The position numbers were made by a program, and so were the translations under genes. Under the pieces are notes generated by a model. It had not been told where the DNA came from, made no database searches, and saw only the letters and a list, made by a program, of their open reading frames with translations. From assembly GCF_028682175.1 (NCBI RefSeq), contig NZ_JANHKS010000004.1:1-64000 (forward strand): a DNA stretch of 64,000 nucleotides. The letters run 5' to 3'. Shown in pieces: positions 36,577 through 44,422 of this stretch (within the stretch, counting starts at the first letter, position 1; every line of letters starts with the position of its first letter). Source of the DNA: Pseudomonas putida. GTDB taxonomy: Bacteria; Pseudomonadota; Gammaproteobacteria; Pseudomonadales; Pseudomonadaceae.

Positions 36577-37025
36577 CAGAGCACTCCGCCATGTTCCAGC
36601 GCCGCGAGCACACGGCTGGCCTGGGCGCCGCCGATTTCGGTCATGCACAACACGATGGGGATCTGGTCGTCCAGAGCCCGGTTGGGCGTCACCATCCAGC
36701 GTTGCGCGGCGTGTTGATCATCGAGGACTTCGGCCGCCCGGACAGCCAGGGCGGCGACCCGGTCCAGCCGTTCGGAGCCCACCAGGTCCAGCGGCCGGTG
36801 TTGGCGCAGGCGCCGCTCGAGGGTTGAAACCGAACTGCTGAGCAGCGCTTCGAGCTGGCCGTTGCTAAGGTGGAAGGCGTTGCGCACCGCCTTGACCCAT
36901 CCCGGCGGGAAGCCGGTGCGCATATAGGCCAGGCGTTCGCTTTCGTTGCGGTTGTTGAGCTGGTCGGCGATCAGCCAGAATGCCGAGCTTGCCTCGTTGT
37001 TCACTGCTTGGGAGATGGCGGGCAC
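36576..37025 (-). CDS. Xre/MbcA/ParS-type antitoxin of the RES toxin
   Basis: A 149-residue antitoxin with a helix-turn-helix (FHLSNGQLEALLSSSVSTLERRL) and a C-terminal DUF2384 toxin-binding domain (DRVAALAVRAAEVLDDQHAAQRWMVTPNRALDDQIPIVL). GTG 37025 is chosen as start because GAGGA lies eight bases before it; an in-frame ATG at 37058 has no ribosome site. It forms a coupled pair with the RES gene. Confidence 0.88.
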   Translation of the reverse strand: MPAISQAVNNEASSAFWLIADQLNNRNESERLAYMRTGFPPGWVKAVRNAFHLSNGQLEALLSSSVSTLERRLRQHRPLDLVGSERLDRVAALAVRAAEVLDDQHAAQRWMVTPNRALDDQIPIVLCMTEIGGAQASRVLAALEHGGVL

Positions 37026-37075
37026 TTGCGTAGTCCTCGATGCAGGTATCAAGAACACCGGACGTTACGCCTCTG

Positions 37076-38209
37076 TCAGGGTTTCTCAAGCGCCAAGCTG
37101 TTACAGGCATTTTCCCGTGCTTCGCGGTCCAGCAACTGGCGTTTGCGCTCCGCGCCCCAGCGATAACCCGACAGACCGCCGTCGCTGCGCACCACACGAT
37201 GGCAAGGGATGGCCACGGCCAGGCTGTTCGCCCCACAGGCCTGAGCCACAGCGCGAAACGATTTCGGCGCGCCGATGCGCTGGGCAATCTCGGCGTAGCT
37301 GACCGTGCAGCCCGGTGGAATCTGCGCCAGGGCCTGCCACACCCGCTGCTGGAACGCCGTGCCTTGCAGATCCAGCGGCAAATCCAGGCCGATGCCCGGC
37401 GCTTCGATGAACCCGACCACTTGAGCGATTAGCCTCTCGAACTGCGCATCGCCGCCGATCAGCCGGGCGCTGTGGAACTGGTCCTGCAGGTCCTGCACCA
37501 GTTGGTTGGGGTCATCGCCCAGCAGGATTGCGCACACGCCGCGCTGGCTCTGGGCGACAAGAATCGCGCCGAGAAAGCACTCGCCCACCGCAAAATGAAT
37601 ATCGGCGTTGGCGCCGCCCTTGCGGTAGTCCGATGGCTTCATGCCCAGCAACTTGCCGCTGGTTTCGTAAAACCGGCTGTTGGAGTTGAAGCCTGAGTCA
37701 TACATGACATCGGTGATGCTGGCCGACTGTGCCTGGGGCTGGACCAGTCGGCTGCGCACCCGATCAGCCCGGTTGGCGTTGGCCCAGGCCTTGGGTGTCA
37801 GTCCGGTTACGGCTTTGAAGATGCGATGCAGGTGCCAGGGGCTCATGCCCGATTCAAGGGCCAGTTCATGCAGGCTTGGAGGCTGGTCGGCCTGGGCGAT
37901 CTGCCGACAGACACGCTCGACCAACGCGGCGTGCTGGCGGGCCAGATCGGTCTGGTCGGTGGCCGCGCGTTTGCTCGGACGAAAGCCTGCGGCCTCGGCC
38001 TGCTCGGCGCTGTCGAAGAACACCACGTTCTCGGGCCGAGGCAGGCGCGAAACGCTGCTGGGCCGGCAGTAGATGCCCGTGGTGCGCACGGCGTAGACGA
38101 ATTGTTCGTCGGCGGCCGGGTCACGGGCGAGCACTGCGGCCCAGCGCGGATCGTGCTGGGTTTCGTGGGTTTTTGCGTTCATTGCTGGCTGTGGTTTGCT
38201 GCGTCCCAT
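37076..38209 (-). CDS. ada: Ada-type methyltransferase/AraC activator with degenerate zinc site
   Basis: A 377-residue Ada-like protein. N-terminal domain: FVYAVRTTGIYCRPS keeps the methyl-accepting Cys (residue 48) but the three other zinc cysteines are Ser52, Ser79 and Ala82. Then an AraC-type DNA-binding domain (SLHELALESGMSPWHLHRIFKAVTG) and a C-terminal O6-alkylguanine transferase with IPCHRVV and GTAFQQRVWQAL intact. The second function (O6-methylguanine repair) should work; phosphotriester sensing should not. Start 38209 follows GGAG; an ATG at 38227 and one at 38182 are alternatives. Confidence 0.9.
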   Translation of the reverse strand: MGRSKPQPAMNAKTHETQHDPRWAAVLARDPAADEQFVYAVRTTGIYCRPSSVSRLPRPENVVFFDSAEQAEAAGFRPSKRAATDQTDLARQHAALVERVCRQIAQADQPPSLHELALESGMSPWHLHRIFKAVTGLTPKAWANANRADRVRSRLVQPQAQSASITDVMYDSGFNSNSRFYETSGKLLGMKPSDYRKGGANADIHFAVGECFLGAILVAQSQRGVCAILLGDDPNQLVQDLQDQFHSARLIGGDAQFERLIAQVVGFIEAPGIGLDLPLDLQGTAFQQRVWQALAQIPPGCTVSYAEIAQRIGAPKSFRAVAQACGANSLAVAIPCHRVVRSDGGLSGYRWGAERKRQLLDREARENACNSLALEKP

Positions 38210-38293
38210 CGCTGTGTTACTCCGCATTGGTCCTGATGTGCCGCAGCTTAGCGCCGGTCGCCGGGGGTGAAACTCCGAGTCTTGCGCTCAAAT

Positions 38294-39163
38294 TCAGGCC
38301 AGCATCGGTGGCAGGGTGCCCAACAGTGACACGGCGCCCAGCGCTGCGGCGCCGAACAGGCATTCCAGCAGCACGCTGATGCGAAGCCAGCCCAGGTTCA
38401 GCACCTGATTGCGCGCCAGTTGGCGATTGATGCCCGCCAGAACCAGCATGCACAGCACCATCGCGACCTTGACGCCCAGCACCAGGCCAAAGCCCGAGAG
38501 GGCCGGCGCAGGCCACAGCGCACCGCTCAGGGCGCGCACGTTGATCATCCCGGTGGCGACAATCAGCGCCACCAGGCCATAGCCGATGCCACTGAATCGC
38601 CCCAGCACGGCCCGCAGGTCCACCGTAGCAGAACCCAGGAGCAGCGTGGCCAGCATAATCAGGCCGCCGAGCCAGGTGGCGACACCGATCAGGTGCAACA
38701 TCTGGTTGAAAATCAGCAGTTGCCCGGTAATGCCGTCATACATGGCCCCATGGCCGACCGGGGCCAGCGTCAACAGCAGCAGGCCGGCCAACAGCAGCGA
38801 CAGCCGGGGCCGGTTGCGCAAGGCAAAGCCACAGAACACCAACAGTACGTTCAGCAACAGGTGCAGGACCCACACATGCCCGAAAAAAGTGTGGGTCAGG
38901 ACCAGGGCGAGGGTGTGCGGGTCCGTTGCATCGTGCCAGCTATCGGTCATGTTGGCAGCGGTCAGCATCAGCCAGCTCAGCGCACTGAGCAGCGCCACCC
39001 CCGCCATCCAGCCCAGCGCCCGGTCAAGGCGCCGGCTTGCGGGGCTGGCTTCGAACGCTGGCAGGGCCCTGGTGAACAGCAGGTGGCGAAACAGGCCGAT
39101 ACCAAACAGTAGGAGGACTGCGCCGAAATGCACGAATCGACACAGGATCAATCCATCTTGCAT
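38294..39163 (-). CDS. copD: Copper resistance inner-membrane protein CopD
   Basis: A 289-residue protein with about eight membrane segments and periplasm-facing histidines (FVHFGAVLLLFG, HTFFGHVWVLHLLL, FNQMLHLIGVATWLGG). CopD works with periplasmic CopC in copper uptake or handling. It starts four bases after the copC stop and follows it in one operon. Confidence 0.9.
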   Translation of the reverse strand: MQDGLILCRFVHFGAVLLLFGIGLFRHLLFTRALPAFEASPASRRLDRALGWMAGVALLSALSWLMLTAANMTDSWHDATDPHTLALVLTHTFFGHVWVLHLLLNVLLVFCGFALRNRPRLSLLLAGLLLLTLAPVGHGAMYDGITGQLLIFNQMLHLIGVATWLGGLIMLATLLLGSATVDLRAVLGRFSGIGYGLVALIVATGMINVRALSGALWPAPALSGFGLVLGVKVAMVLCMLVLAGINRQLARNQVLNLGWLRISVLLECLFGAAALGAVSLLGTLPPMLA

Positions 39164-39167
39164 GGCG

Positions 39168-39554
39168 TTATGGCGTCACCTTGAAGCGATAGGTGCCTTC
39201 GCTCTTATGGGTGTCGACCGACACCGCGTGCCATTCGACCTTGTACTTGCCCGGCGCGAGCGGCACCGCCGGGACGACGATCAGCACCTTCTTGTTGGCA
39301 GGGTCGGTGGCGACGCTCTGGGTCTGGATGATTTCGGTGCTTTCACCGGGGCCGTCGAGGCTGATGGCGACCTTGGTGAATTTCTCTTCCACGCCTTCGG
39401 AAAAATTCAGACGCAGTTCCTTGGGCGACGTGACCTCGCTGTCGGCGGCAGGCAACTGGCTTTCCAGATGGGCATGGGCGAAGGCGGAAGAGGTGGTGAG
39501 GCAGGCCAGCAGAGAGAGGCAGGAAAGGGCTTGCTTTACGCGATGGGCAGACAT
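39168..39554 (-). CDS. copC: Periplasmic copper-binding protein CopC
   Basis: A 128-residue protein with a signal peptide ending SAFA, giving a mature N-terminus HAHLESQLPAA whose His1 is a Cu(II) ligand in CopC. Further ligands are expected from the Asp/His of WHAVSVDTHKSEGTYRF. Start 39554 has AGAGG upstream; an in-frame extension of 13 residues is unlikely. It is the first gene of copCD. Confidence 0.92.
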   Translation of the reverse strand: MSAHRVKQALSCLSLLACLTTSSAFAHAHLESQLPAADSEVTSPKELRLNFSEGVEEKFTKVAISLDGPGESTEIIQTQSVATDPANKKVLIVVPAVPLAPGKYKVEWHAVSVDTHKSEGTYRFKVTP

Positions 39555-39687
39555 CAAGGGGACCTCTGGTTGTGCGGCAGCGTGTTGCAGCAACGTTCAT
39601 GGCAGGAACCGATGGGCATCGATTCTCGAAATTCGAACGCTACTAGACCAGAAACGGACTGCCGACTCCAGTGAATCACCTCATTTG

Positions 39688-40476
39688 TCAGGCCGGCAGA
39701 CCTTTCTGCGCGCTGCGGGCCATGATGCGCAGGTCTTCGTACGGGTTGCGGCCCACGATCATGAAGGCGTGAGTCTGGTTGGACCAGTACACCACATGCA
39801 TGCCGGAGCGCTCCTCGCTGGTCAGCGAATCGGTGCCGCCCTTGGTGGTGGTGATGCATAGGGCCAACGGGCCATGGCGCGGGTCCAGGTAGGTCAACTG
39901 GCCGATCAGTACGCCTTCGTAGTCGAGAATCTGTGCGCGGCGGAATTCCGCGCCCGGCAGGGTTACCGCCGTAGCCGTCAAAGGCAGCCCCAGTTGATTG
40001 CCCACCGCACTGAGCTGGGCGCTGTGGGTGCGCTCGTCGAGGTTGAGGTTGTCCAGCGTCTGCGGGGTATAAAGCGCCATGTACTCCGCCACCGACGCAC
40101 GCCAGCCGTCATCAGGCTCGGCATTCTGCCAGTTGAGAAACAGCCGGTCGGCGGCGATGCCGGCCACCACGAAGCTGGCCGCGGTGGCCAGGAAACCCCG
40201 ACGGCTCATGGTTGCCCTGTGCTGTGGCGCTGCTGCAGGCGGCAGTGAATCGAGCATGGCCTGCAGGCGGTCGGTCGGTGCTTCCTTTAGCAGCGAGTCG
40301 AAGGCGTCCCGAAATGGCAGATCCCCGCCCTTGAGCTGGTCAAGGCGTTCGGCAACCGGCGCATCTGTGCGCAACCATTGATCGACGGCCTGGCGCTGTT
40401 CCCGGTCCAGTTCGCCGTCCAGATAGGCCACCAGCAGTTCGTCCGAAGGTGGGGAGTGCGCGTTGCTGTGAGTCAT
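39688..40476 (-). CDS. Anti-sigma factor, membrane-anchored
   Basis: A 262-residue protein with an N-terminal zinc-less anti-sigma region (SDELLVAYLDGELDREQRQAVDQWL, about residues 11-35), then MSRRGFLATAASFVVAGIAA (about 91-110) as single membrane anchor, and a periplasmic domain of about 150 residues. The anchor begins with an SRRGF twin-arginine motif. Its start overlaps the sigma gene stop by four bases (ATGA), the usual pairing. It should hold the ECF sigma factor inactive until an envelope signal. Confidence 0.85.
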   Translation of the reverse strand: MTHSNAHSPPSDELLVAYLDGELDREQRQAVDQWLRTDAPVAERLDQLKGGDLPFRDAFDSLLKEAPTDRLQAMLDSLPPAAAPQHRATMSRRGFLATAASFVVAGIAADRLFLNWQNAEPDDGWRASVAEYMALYTPQTLDNLNLDERTHSAQLSAVGNQLGLPLTATAVTLPGAEFRRAQILDYEGVLIGQLTYLDPRHGPLALCITTTKGGTDSLTSEERSGMHVVYWSNQTHAFMIVGRNPYEDLRIMARSAQKGLPA

Positions 40477-40961
40477 CGCCGTTCTCCTGTCGATTTATCC
40501 GACATGGCGCGTTGTGTTGCGGTTTCAGCCAGTTTCAAGCGTGCAGCGGCCAGCCGGCTCATCACCGTGCCGACCGGGATATGCAGAATCTCGGCAGCCT
40601 CTTTGTATGAAAGCCCTTCGACGTACGTCAGAAAGACCGTTTCCCGTTGTGCCTCGGGCAGGGCGTTGACGCGCTTGATCACCTGCGCCGCCAACACCTG
40701 ATCCTGCGCCAGGGTTTCGCCGTCAAACGACAGTTCCTGCTCGGCATCGACGAAACCCTGGCCCTGACGCACCCGCTGCGAGCGGATTTCATTGAGCCAG
40801 ATCGAATGCATGATCGAAAGCAACCAGCGGTCCAGGCGGGTGCCAGCCATGAACTGGTCGGCACGCTCCAGCGCCCGGACGCAGGTGGCCTGTACCAGAT
40901 CGTCGGCCAGGTGCTTTTGTCTGGACAGCACTAACCCGTAGCGCCACAAACGTGGCAACAA
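40473..40961 (-). CDS. ECF-family RNA polymerase sigma factor
   Basis: At least 162 residues from TTG 40961. Region 2 is LVLSRQKHLADDLVQATCVRALERADQF with WLLSIMHSIWLNEIRS, and region 4 is NALPEAQRETVFLTYVEGLSYKEAAEILHIPVGTVMSRLAAAR. Region 2 appears cut by this start: the frame continues upstream as ATDADFRSELGQ with no ATG, GTG or TTG. A good ribosome site GGGAGG sits five bases before an in-frame ATA at 41000, so the true start may be AUA, giving 175 residues. It is coupled to its anti-sigma gene. Confidence 0.88.
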   Translation of the reverse strand: MLPRLWRYGLVLSRQKHLADDLVQATCVRALERADQFMAGTRLDRWLLSIMHSIWLNEIRSQRVRQGQGFVDAEQELSFDGETLAQDQVLAAQVIKRVNALPEAQRETVFLTYVEGLSYKEAAEILHIPVGTVMSRLAAARLKLAETATQRAMSDKSTGERR

Positions 40962-41035
40962 CTGGCCCAGTTCGCTTCGAAAATCAGCGTCTGTGGCTAT
41001 AGCAGCCTCCCGAAATCTCGCCAGTGGTCTGGGAC

Positions 41036-41593
41036 TCAGGTCTTGGGCGCGGCGGCAATTGCCGCAGCCAGGTCCTCGTATTCTTCACACGTCCTGCTGC
41101 ACAGCGTTTCGATCGTGGCCAGTTGCTCCTTGGCCAGATCCACGCGCCCCTTGATCACATACGCTTCGCCCAGGTATTCGCGCACTTGCGCGTATTTGGG
41201 GTCCAGCGCGACAGATTTGAGGTAGTAGCCGATGCCCTCGTCGGTGCGGCCCAGTTTGCGCGTTGCATATCCACGATAGTTCAGCGCCTTGGCGGTGTCC
41301 GGATTTTTCAGCGTATCGAGCAGCGACAGCGCTTCTTCGTAGCGTCCGTCCTTGGCCAGGCGGTAGGCGTAGTCGGTGCGATCCTCATCGGAGGTCGCCT
41401 TGCTGGTCTGCATCGTGCACTTGTGGGTCTTGCTGTCCCACACCTGGCCTTTGGGGCAGTTGGGCTTGCGCGGTGCCTCATCGTCGCTGCCCCCGCCAGA
41501 GGCAAGGGCCTGGCCGCTCAGCAGCGCCATGGCCATGCAGGCGCCGACGAGCAATGTGCGGTAGCTGAAAGCGTGTGGGTAGCAGGTTCTCAT
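41036..41593 (-). CDS. Tetratricopeptide-repeat periplasmic protein
   Basis: A 185-residue protein with a signal peptide (cut after GQALA), a low-complexity SGGGSDDEAPRKPNCPKGQVWDSKTHKCT stretch with a Cys pair, and about two and a half TPR units (DYAYRLAKDGRYEEALSLLDTL, ALNYRGYATRKLGRTDEGIGYYLKSVALDP, VREYLGEAYVIKGRVDLAKEQL). It is likely a scaffold. ATG 41593 is chosen since GGAG is ten bases before it. It lies between the cytochrome b561 and sigma genes on one strand, probably one operon. Confidence 0.82.
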   Translation of the reverse strand: MRTCYPHAFSYRTLLVGACMAMALLSGQALASGGGSDDEAPRKPNCPKGQVWDSKTHKCTMQTSKATSDEDRTDYAYRLAKDGRYEEALSLLDTLKNPDTAKALNYRGYATRKLGRTDEGIGYYLKSVALDPKYAQVREYLGEAYVIKGRVDLAKEQLATIETLCSRTCEEYEDLAAAIAAAPKT

Positions 41594-41688
41594 TGTTGTC
41601 ATGCTCCGTAACCAATCAGATCGGGAAAACTGCAGCAGCCATACATGAAACAGTCAATCGGTCCGGTTTATTCCCGGCATTTGAATCT

Positions 41689-42270
41689 TCAGCCTCGGAT
41701 GTCGCCCCGTTGCCCCGGCAGCATGCTGCGCAAGGTGCTGTCGCCGACGATGTAGTGATGCCACAGCGCCGCGCCGGCGTGCAGACCGGCCAGCAGGATG
41801 ATTGCCCAGGCAACGTTGTCATGCAGGCCGCCCAGGGTGCCGCGCAGATCGTGCCTGATGGCAAACGGTGCAGGGATTGGGAACAGCCCGAAAAAACTGA
41901 ACGGCTCGCCTTGCGCCCAGCGAAACGCAAATCCCAGCACCACTTGCGCCACCAGCAGCAGGTACAGCGCCCCGTGGCCGAGGCGGGCCGCCAGATTGAG
42001 CGCCGGATGAATGTTGGTTGGCGGGCGATGAGTACCCAGCAGACGCCAGGCAATGCGCGCCACGATCAACACCGCCATAGCGATGCCCAGCGAGATATGC
42101 ACCGATTGCAACCCTTTGCGCAGCGGCGTGCCTTTGGGCAGGGTTTCCCAGATGTGGGCACTGGCGAACATGAAAACCACCAGGGCGGCCGTCAGCCAGT
42201 GAAAGGCGCGGGTCAGACGGTCATAACGTTGAGAAACGGCACTGCCGAGGCCGGAAATCGTACTGTTCAT
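41689..42270 (-). CDS. cybB: Cytochrome b561
   Basis: A 193-residue diheme membrane cytochrome with four membrane segments. Candidate heme histidines are in FHWLTAAL, VHISLGIAM, GHGALYLLL and LHAGAALWHH. Such proteins pass electrons between quinol and oxygen or superoxide. As the first gene of the group cytochrome b561-TPR-sigma-anti-sigma it may be a sigma target, linking the unit to redox or envelope stress (inference). Confidence 0.9.
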   Translation of the reverse strand: MNSTISGLGSAVSQRYDRLTRAFHWLTAALVVFMFASAHIWETLPKGTPLRKGLQSVHISLGIAMAVLIVARIAWRLLGTHRPPTNIHPALNLAARLGHGALYLLLVAQVVLGFAFRWAQGEPFSFFGLFPIPAPFAIRHDLRGTLGGLHDNVAWAIILLAGLHAGAALWHHYIVGDSTLRSMLPGQRGDIRG

Positions 42271-42375
42271 GAAAGATCCCTGTGGGTGTCACGAAATGAA
42301 CACCTCAGGGGGGAGGGTTATTCGCAAGGTTGCAAAGTATTTTGCACCGGTTGAATCTTCCGGTACGACGCAGCC

Positions 42376-42470
42376 CCTGTAGGAGTGAGCTTGCTCGCGA
42401 TGCTCTGTGCCAGACGACGCAGAATTGCCGCCTCGACGAGAGCTATCGCGAGCAAGCTCACTCCTACAGG
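42376..42470. repeat. REPIN-type inverted repeat (TGTAGGAGTGAGC class)
   Basis: CCTGTAGGAGTGAGCTTGCT and GAGCAAGCTCACTCCTACAG are inverted around a spacer of about 45 bases. The same sequence class recurs at 45359-45448 between hyi and glxR. Confidence 0.85.
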
Positions 42471-42577
42471 TAAGCGGGGGATTTCAGGTTGTTGAACTAA
42501 GCTGGCAACTGTGTTAGTTCAGGGTGAATTAACCGGATAGTGCAGCGAACATGAACAATAATTTAAAAATAAAAAAA

Positions 42578-42601
42578 GCCACCGCACTGACGTGAGGTGG
42601 C
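42578..42601 (-). terminator. Minus-strand terminator in the region upstream of the porin
   Basis: GCCACC-N12-GGTGGC is followed on the minus strand by TTTTTTTATTTTT. No annotated gene is transcribed leftwards into it, so it may end an unannotated minus-strand transcript from about 42.6-42.9 kb. Confidence 0.65.
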
Positions 42602-42621
42602 TAAAAAGTCTTACCAAAGGA

Positions 42622-42792
42622 ATGATGAAGTGGAGCATGATTCGATTGCCTGATGCTGCGGAGTCATCAGGCGATAGAGCCAACTGCCTCATCGCCGACA
42701 ACGGTAACACCGGTTCGGCGCATCTCACTATTATGAAGATCGATAGTGACTATCACCCCTCATTTATCAACCGCCCGGCTGAAAAATGCTAA
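42622..42792 (+). CDS. Possible small ORF in the porin upstream region
   Basis: A 56-residue open frame starting at MMKWSMIRLP, preceded by AAAGGA very close to the first ATG (better spaced for the second ATG). Sequence is polar with no recognised family. The DNA here is also rich in short inverted repeats (CTGATG/CATCAG at 42651, GCGAT/ATCGC at 42672, ACTAT/ATAGT at 42728), which may mean an RNA structure and not a protein. Weak support. Confidence 0.3.
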   Translation: MMKWSMIRLPDAAESSGDRANCLIADNGNTGSAHLTIMKIDSDYHPSFINRPAEKC

Positions 42793-42799
42793 AAGTTTT

Positions 42800-43030
42800 T
42801 CGCGTCGGGGGAGCAACCCCGCTAGAACGGGGCGTCCAGCGCCTCATGAAACAATAAGGAAATGGGCTGAAAGCCTGTAGTTTTGCCGTGTTTGTCAATA
42901 CGGTTCGATGTATTTAGCCCATCTGCCATAGCGCGTATTCCACACGTTTCGAACTTCGCCTGAATTCAGGGGGATGCCCCGTATTCCGGGTTCGCGGAAC
43001 GTTGGGCCATAATTGAGACAGGGGATAATA
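42800..43030. other. Remaining 5' region of the porin gene
   Basis: About 230 bases without an ORF. It has a GC-rich hairpin (CCCCGCTAGAACGGGG near 42825) and an inverted GAATTCAGGGGGATGCCCCG stretch near 42961. It may form the porin mRNA leader. No promoter could be assigned with confidence. Confidence 0.4.
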
Positions 43031-44359
43031 ATGACCTTCGTAAAATGGAATCTGGTGACGCTCGCGGTGTCGCTGGGCGTCAGTCAACTGGCATCGGCGG
43101 GTGTTGTCAGCGACCAGTCCGAAGCCAAGGGGTTTGTCGAAGACAGCAGCCTGACCGTGCATCTGAAGAACTATTACTTCAACCGCGATGGCAAGAACGG
43201 CGGTGGCGACCGCAAGGACTGGACCCAGGGTGTGCTGGGCAATTTCAGCTCCGGTTTTACCCAGGGCACCGTCGGTTTCGGCGTTGACGCCTACGGCTAC
43301 TGGGGCATCAAGCTGGACGGCGGTGCGGGAACGGCGGGCACCGGTAACCTGCCGGTCGACCGCCACGGCGACCCGGAAGATGAATACGGCACGGCGGGCG
43401 GTGCCATCAAGATGCGGATTTCCAAGACAGAACTGCGCTACGGCGACCTGATGCCTGCCGCGCCAGTCTTCGCAGCGGGTGGTTCGCGCCTGTTCCCGCA
43501 AACGGCCACCGGCTTCAACCTGTTGAGCAGCGATATCGCCGGACTGGAACTCGATGGCGGTCACTTCACCGGCGGCAACGGCCCGGTCACCACCAACCAT
43601 GATCACGATATCTATGCATCCTATGCTGGCGTTACGGCATCTAGCATCGATTATGCGGGCGGCAAATACACCTTCAACGACAACTTGACCGCCAGCCTCT
43701 ATGGCTCGAACCTCAAGGATGTCTGGGATCAGTACTACGGCAATATCAATTACACCCAGCCGATCACCAGCGATCAGTCGCTGAACTTCGATTTCAATAT
43801 CTACCGCACCAACGATGCCGGTTCCGCCAAGGCCGGGGATATCAGCAACACCACCTGGTCGCTGGCAGCGGCTTATTCATTCCTCACCGCGCACACAGTG
43901 ACACTTGCGTACCAGAAAGTTCATGGCGATACCCCCTTCGATTATGTGGCTTTCGGGATTAACGGCCCGGGCGATACTGCCGACTCGATCTTCCTTGCCA
44001 ACTCGGTTCAATATTCGGACTTCAACGGCCCGGGCGAGAAGTCGTGGCAGGCCCGATATGATCTGAACATGGCCAGTTATGGTGTTCCGGGGCTCAGTTT
44101 CATGGCGCGTTACATCACCGGTGATGATATCGACGGCTCGCACATGCCAGCCAACAGCACCTACGTGAACTACGGCTACGGCGATGACGGCAAACACCAC
44201 GAGACTGATATCGAGGCCAAATACGTGGTTCAGGCAGGCCCTGCCAAAGACCTGTCGCTGCGCTTGCGCCAGTCTTTCCACCGCGCCAACGCCGATCAGG
44301 CTGAAGGCGATAACAACGAATTGCGTCTGATCGCCGATTACCCGATCAACGTGTTCTGA
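43031..44359 (+). CDS. OprD-family outer-membrane porin
   Basis: A 442-residue porin with a signal peptide (cut after ASA), and the OprD-family start SEAKGFVEDSSLTVHLKNYYFNRD, then KDWTQGVLGNFSSGFTQGTVGFGVDAYGYWGIKLDGG. Family members take up basic amino acids, aromatic acids or other organic acids; the specificity is unclear, the length and HGDPEDEYG motif suggest the OprE/OccK-like side. The C-terminus ends in an aromatic residue (VF), as needed for outer-membrane assembly. GGGGATAATA precedes ATG 43031; an in-frame GTG-type start at 43013 is rejected. Confidence 0.9.
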   Translation: MTFVKWNLVTLAVSLGVSQLASAGVVSDQSEAKGFVEDSSLTVHLKNYYFNRDGKNGGGDRKDWTQGVLGNFSSGFTQGTVGFGVDAYGYWGIKLDGGAGTAGTGNLPVDRHGDPEDEYGTAGGAIKMRISKTELRYGDLMPAAPVFAAGGSRLFPQTATGFNLLSSDIAGLELDGGHFTGGNGPVTTNHDHDIYASYAGVTASSIDYAGGKYTFNDNLTASLYGSNLKDVWDQYYGNINYTQPITSDQSLNFDFNIYRTNDAGSAKAGDISNTTWSLAAAYSFLTAHTVTLAYQKVHGDTPFDYVAFGINGPGDTADSIFLANSVQYSDFNGPGEKSWQARYDLNMASYGVPGLSFMARYITGDDIDGSHMPANSTYVNYGYGDDGKHHETDIEAKYVVQAGPAKDLSLRLRQSFHRANADQAEGDNNELRLIADYPINVF

Positions 44360-44377
44360 TCGTCTGCAGGCAAACGA

Positions 44378-44409
44378 AAACGCCAGGCATCTGCCTGGCG
44401 TTCTTGTTC
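44378..44409 (+). terminator. Terminator after the porin gene
   Basis: Stem AACGCCAGGCA/TGCCTGGCGTT with a two-base loop, followed by CTTGTT. It ends the porin transcript; glxR converges from the other side. Confidence 0.85.
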
Positions 44410-44422
44410 GTGCATCCGGATC

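Noticed and set aside
34406..36613. 735-residue minus-strand open frame under acuR and acuI
   Set aside because: Covers two recognised genes and their operators; composition typical of an antisense frame.
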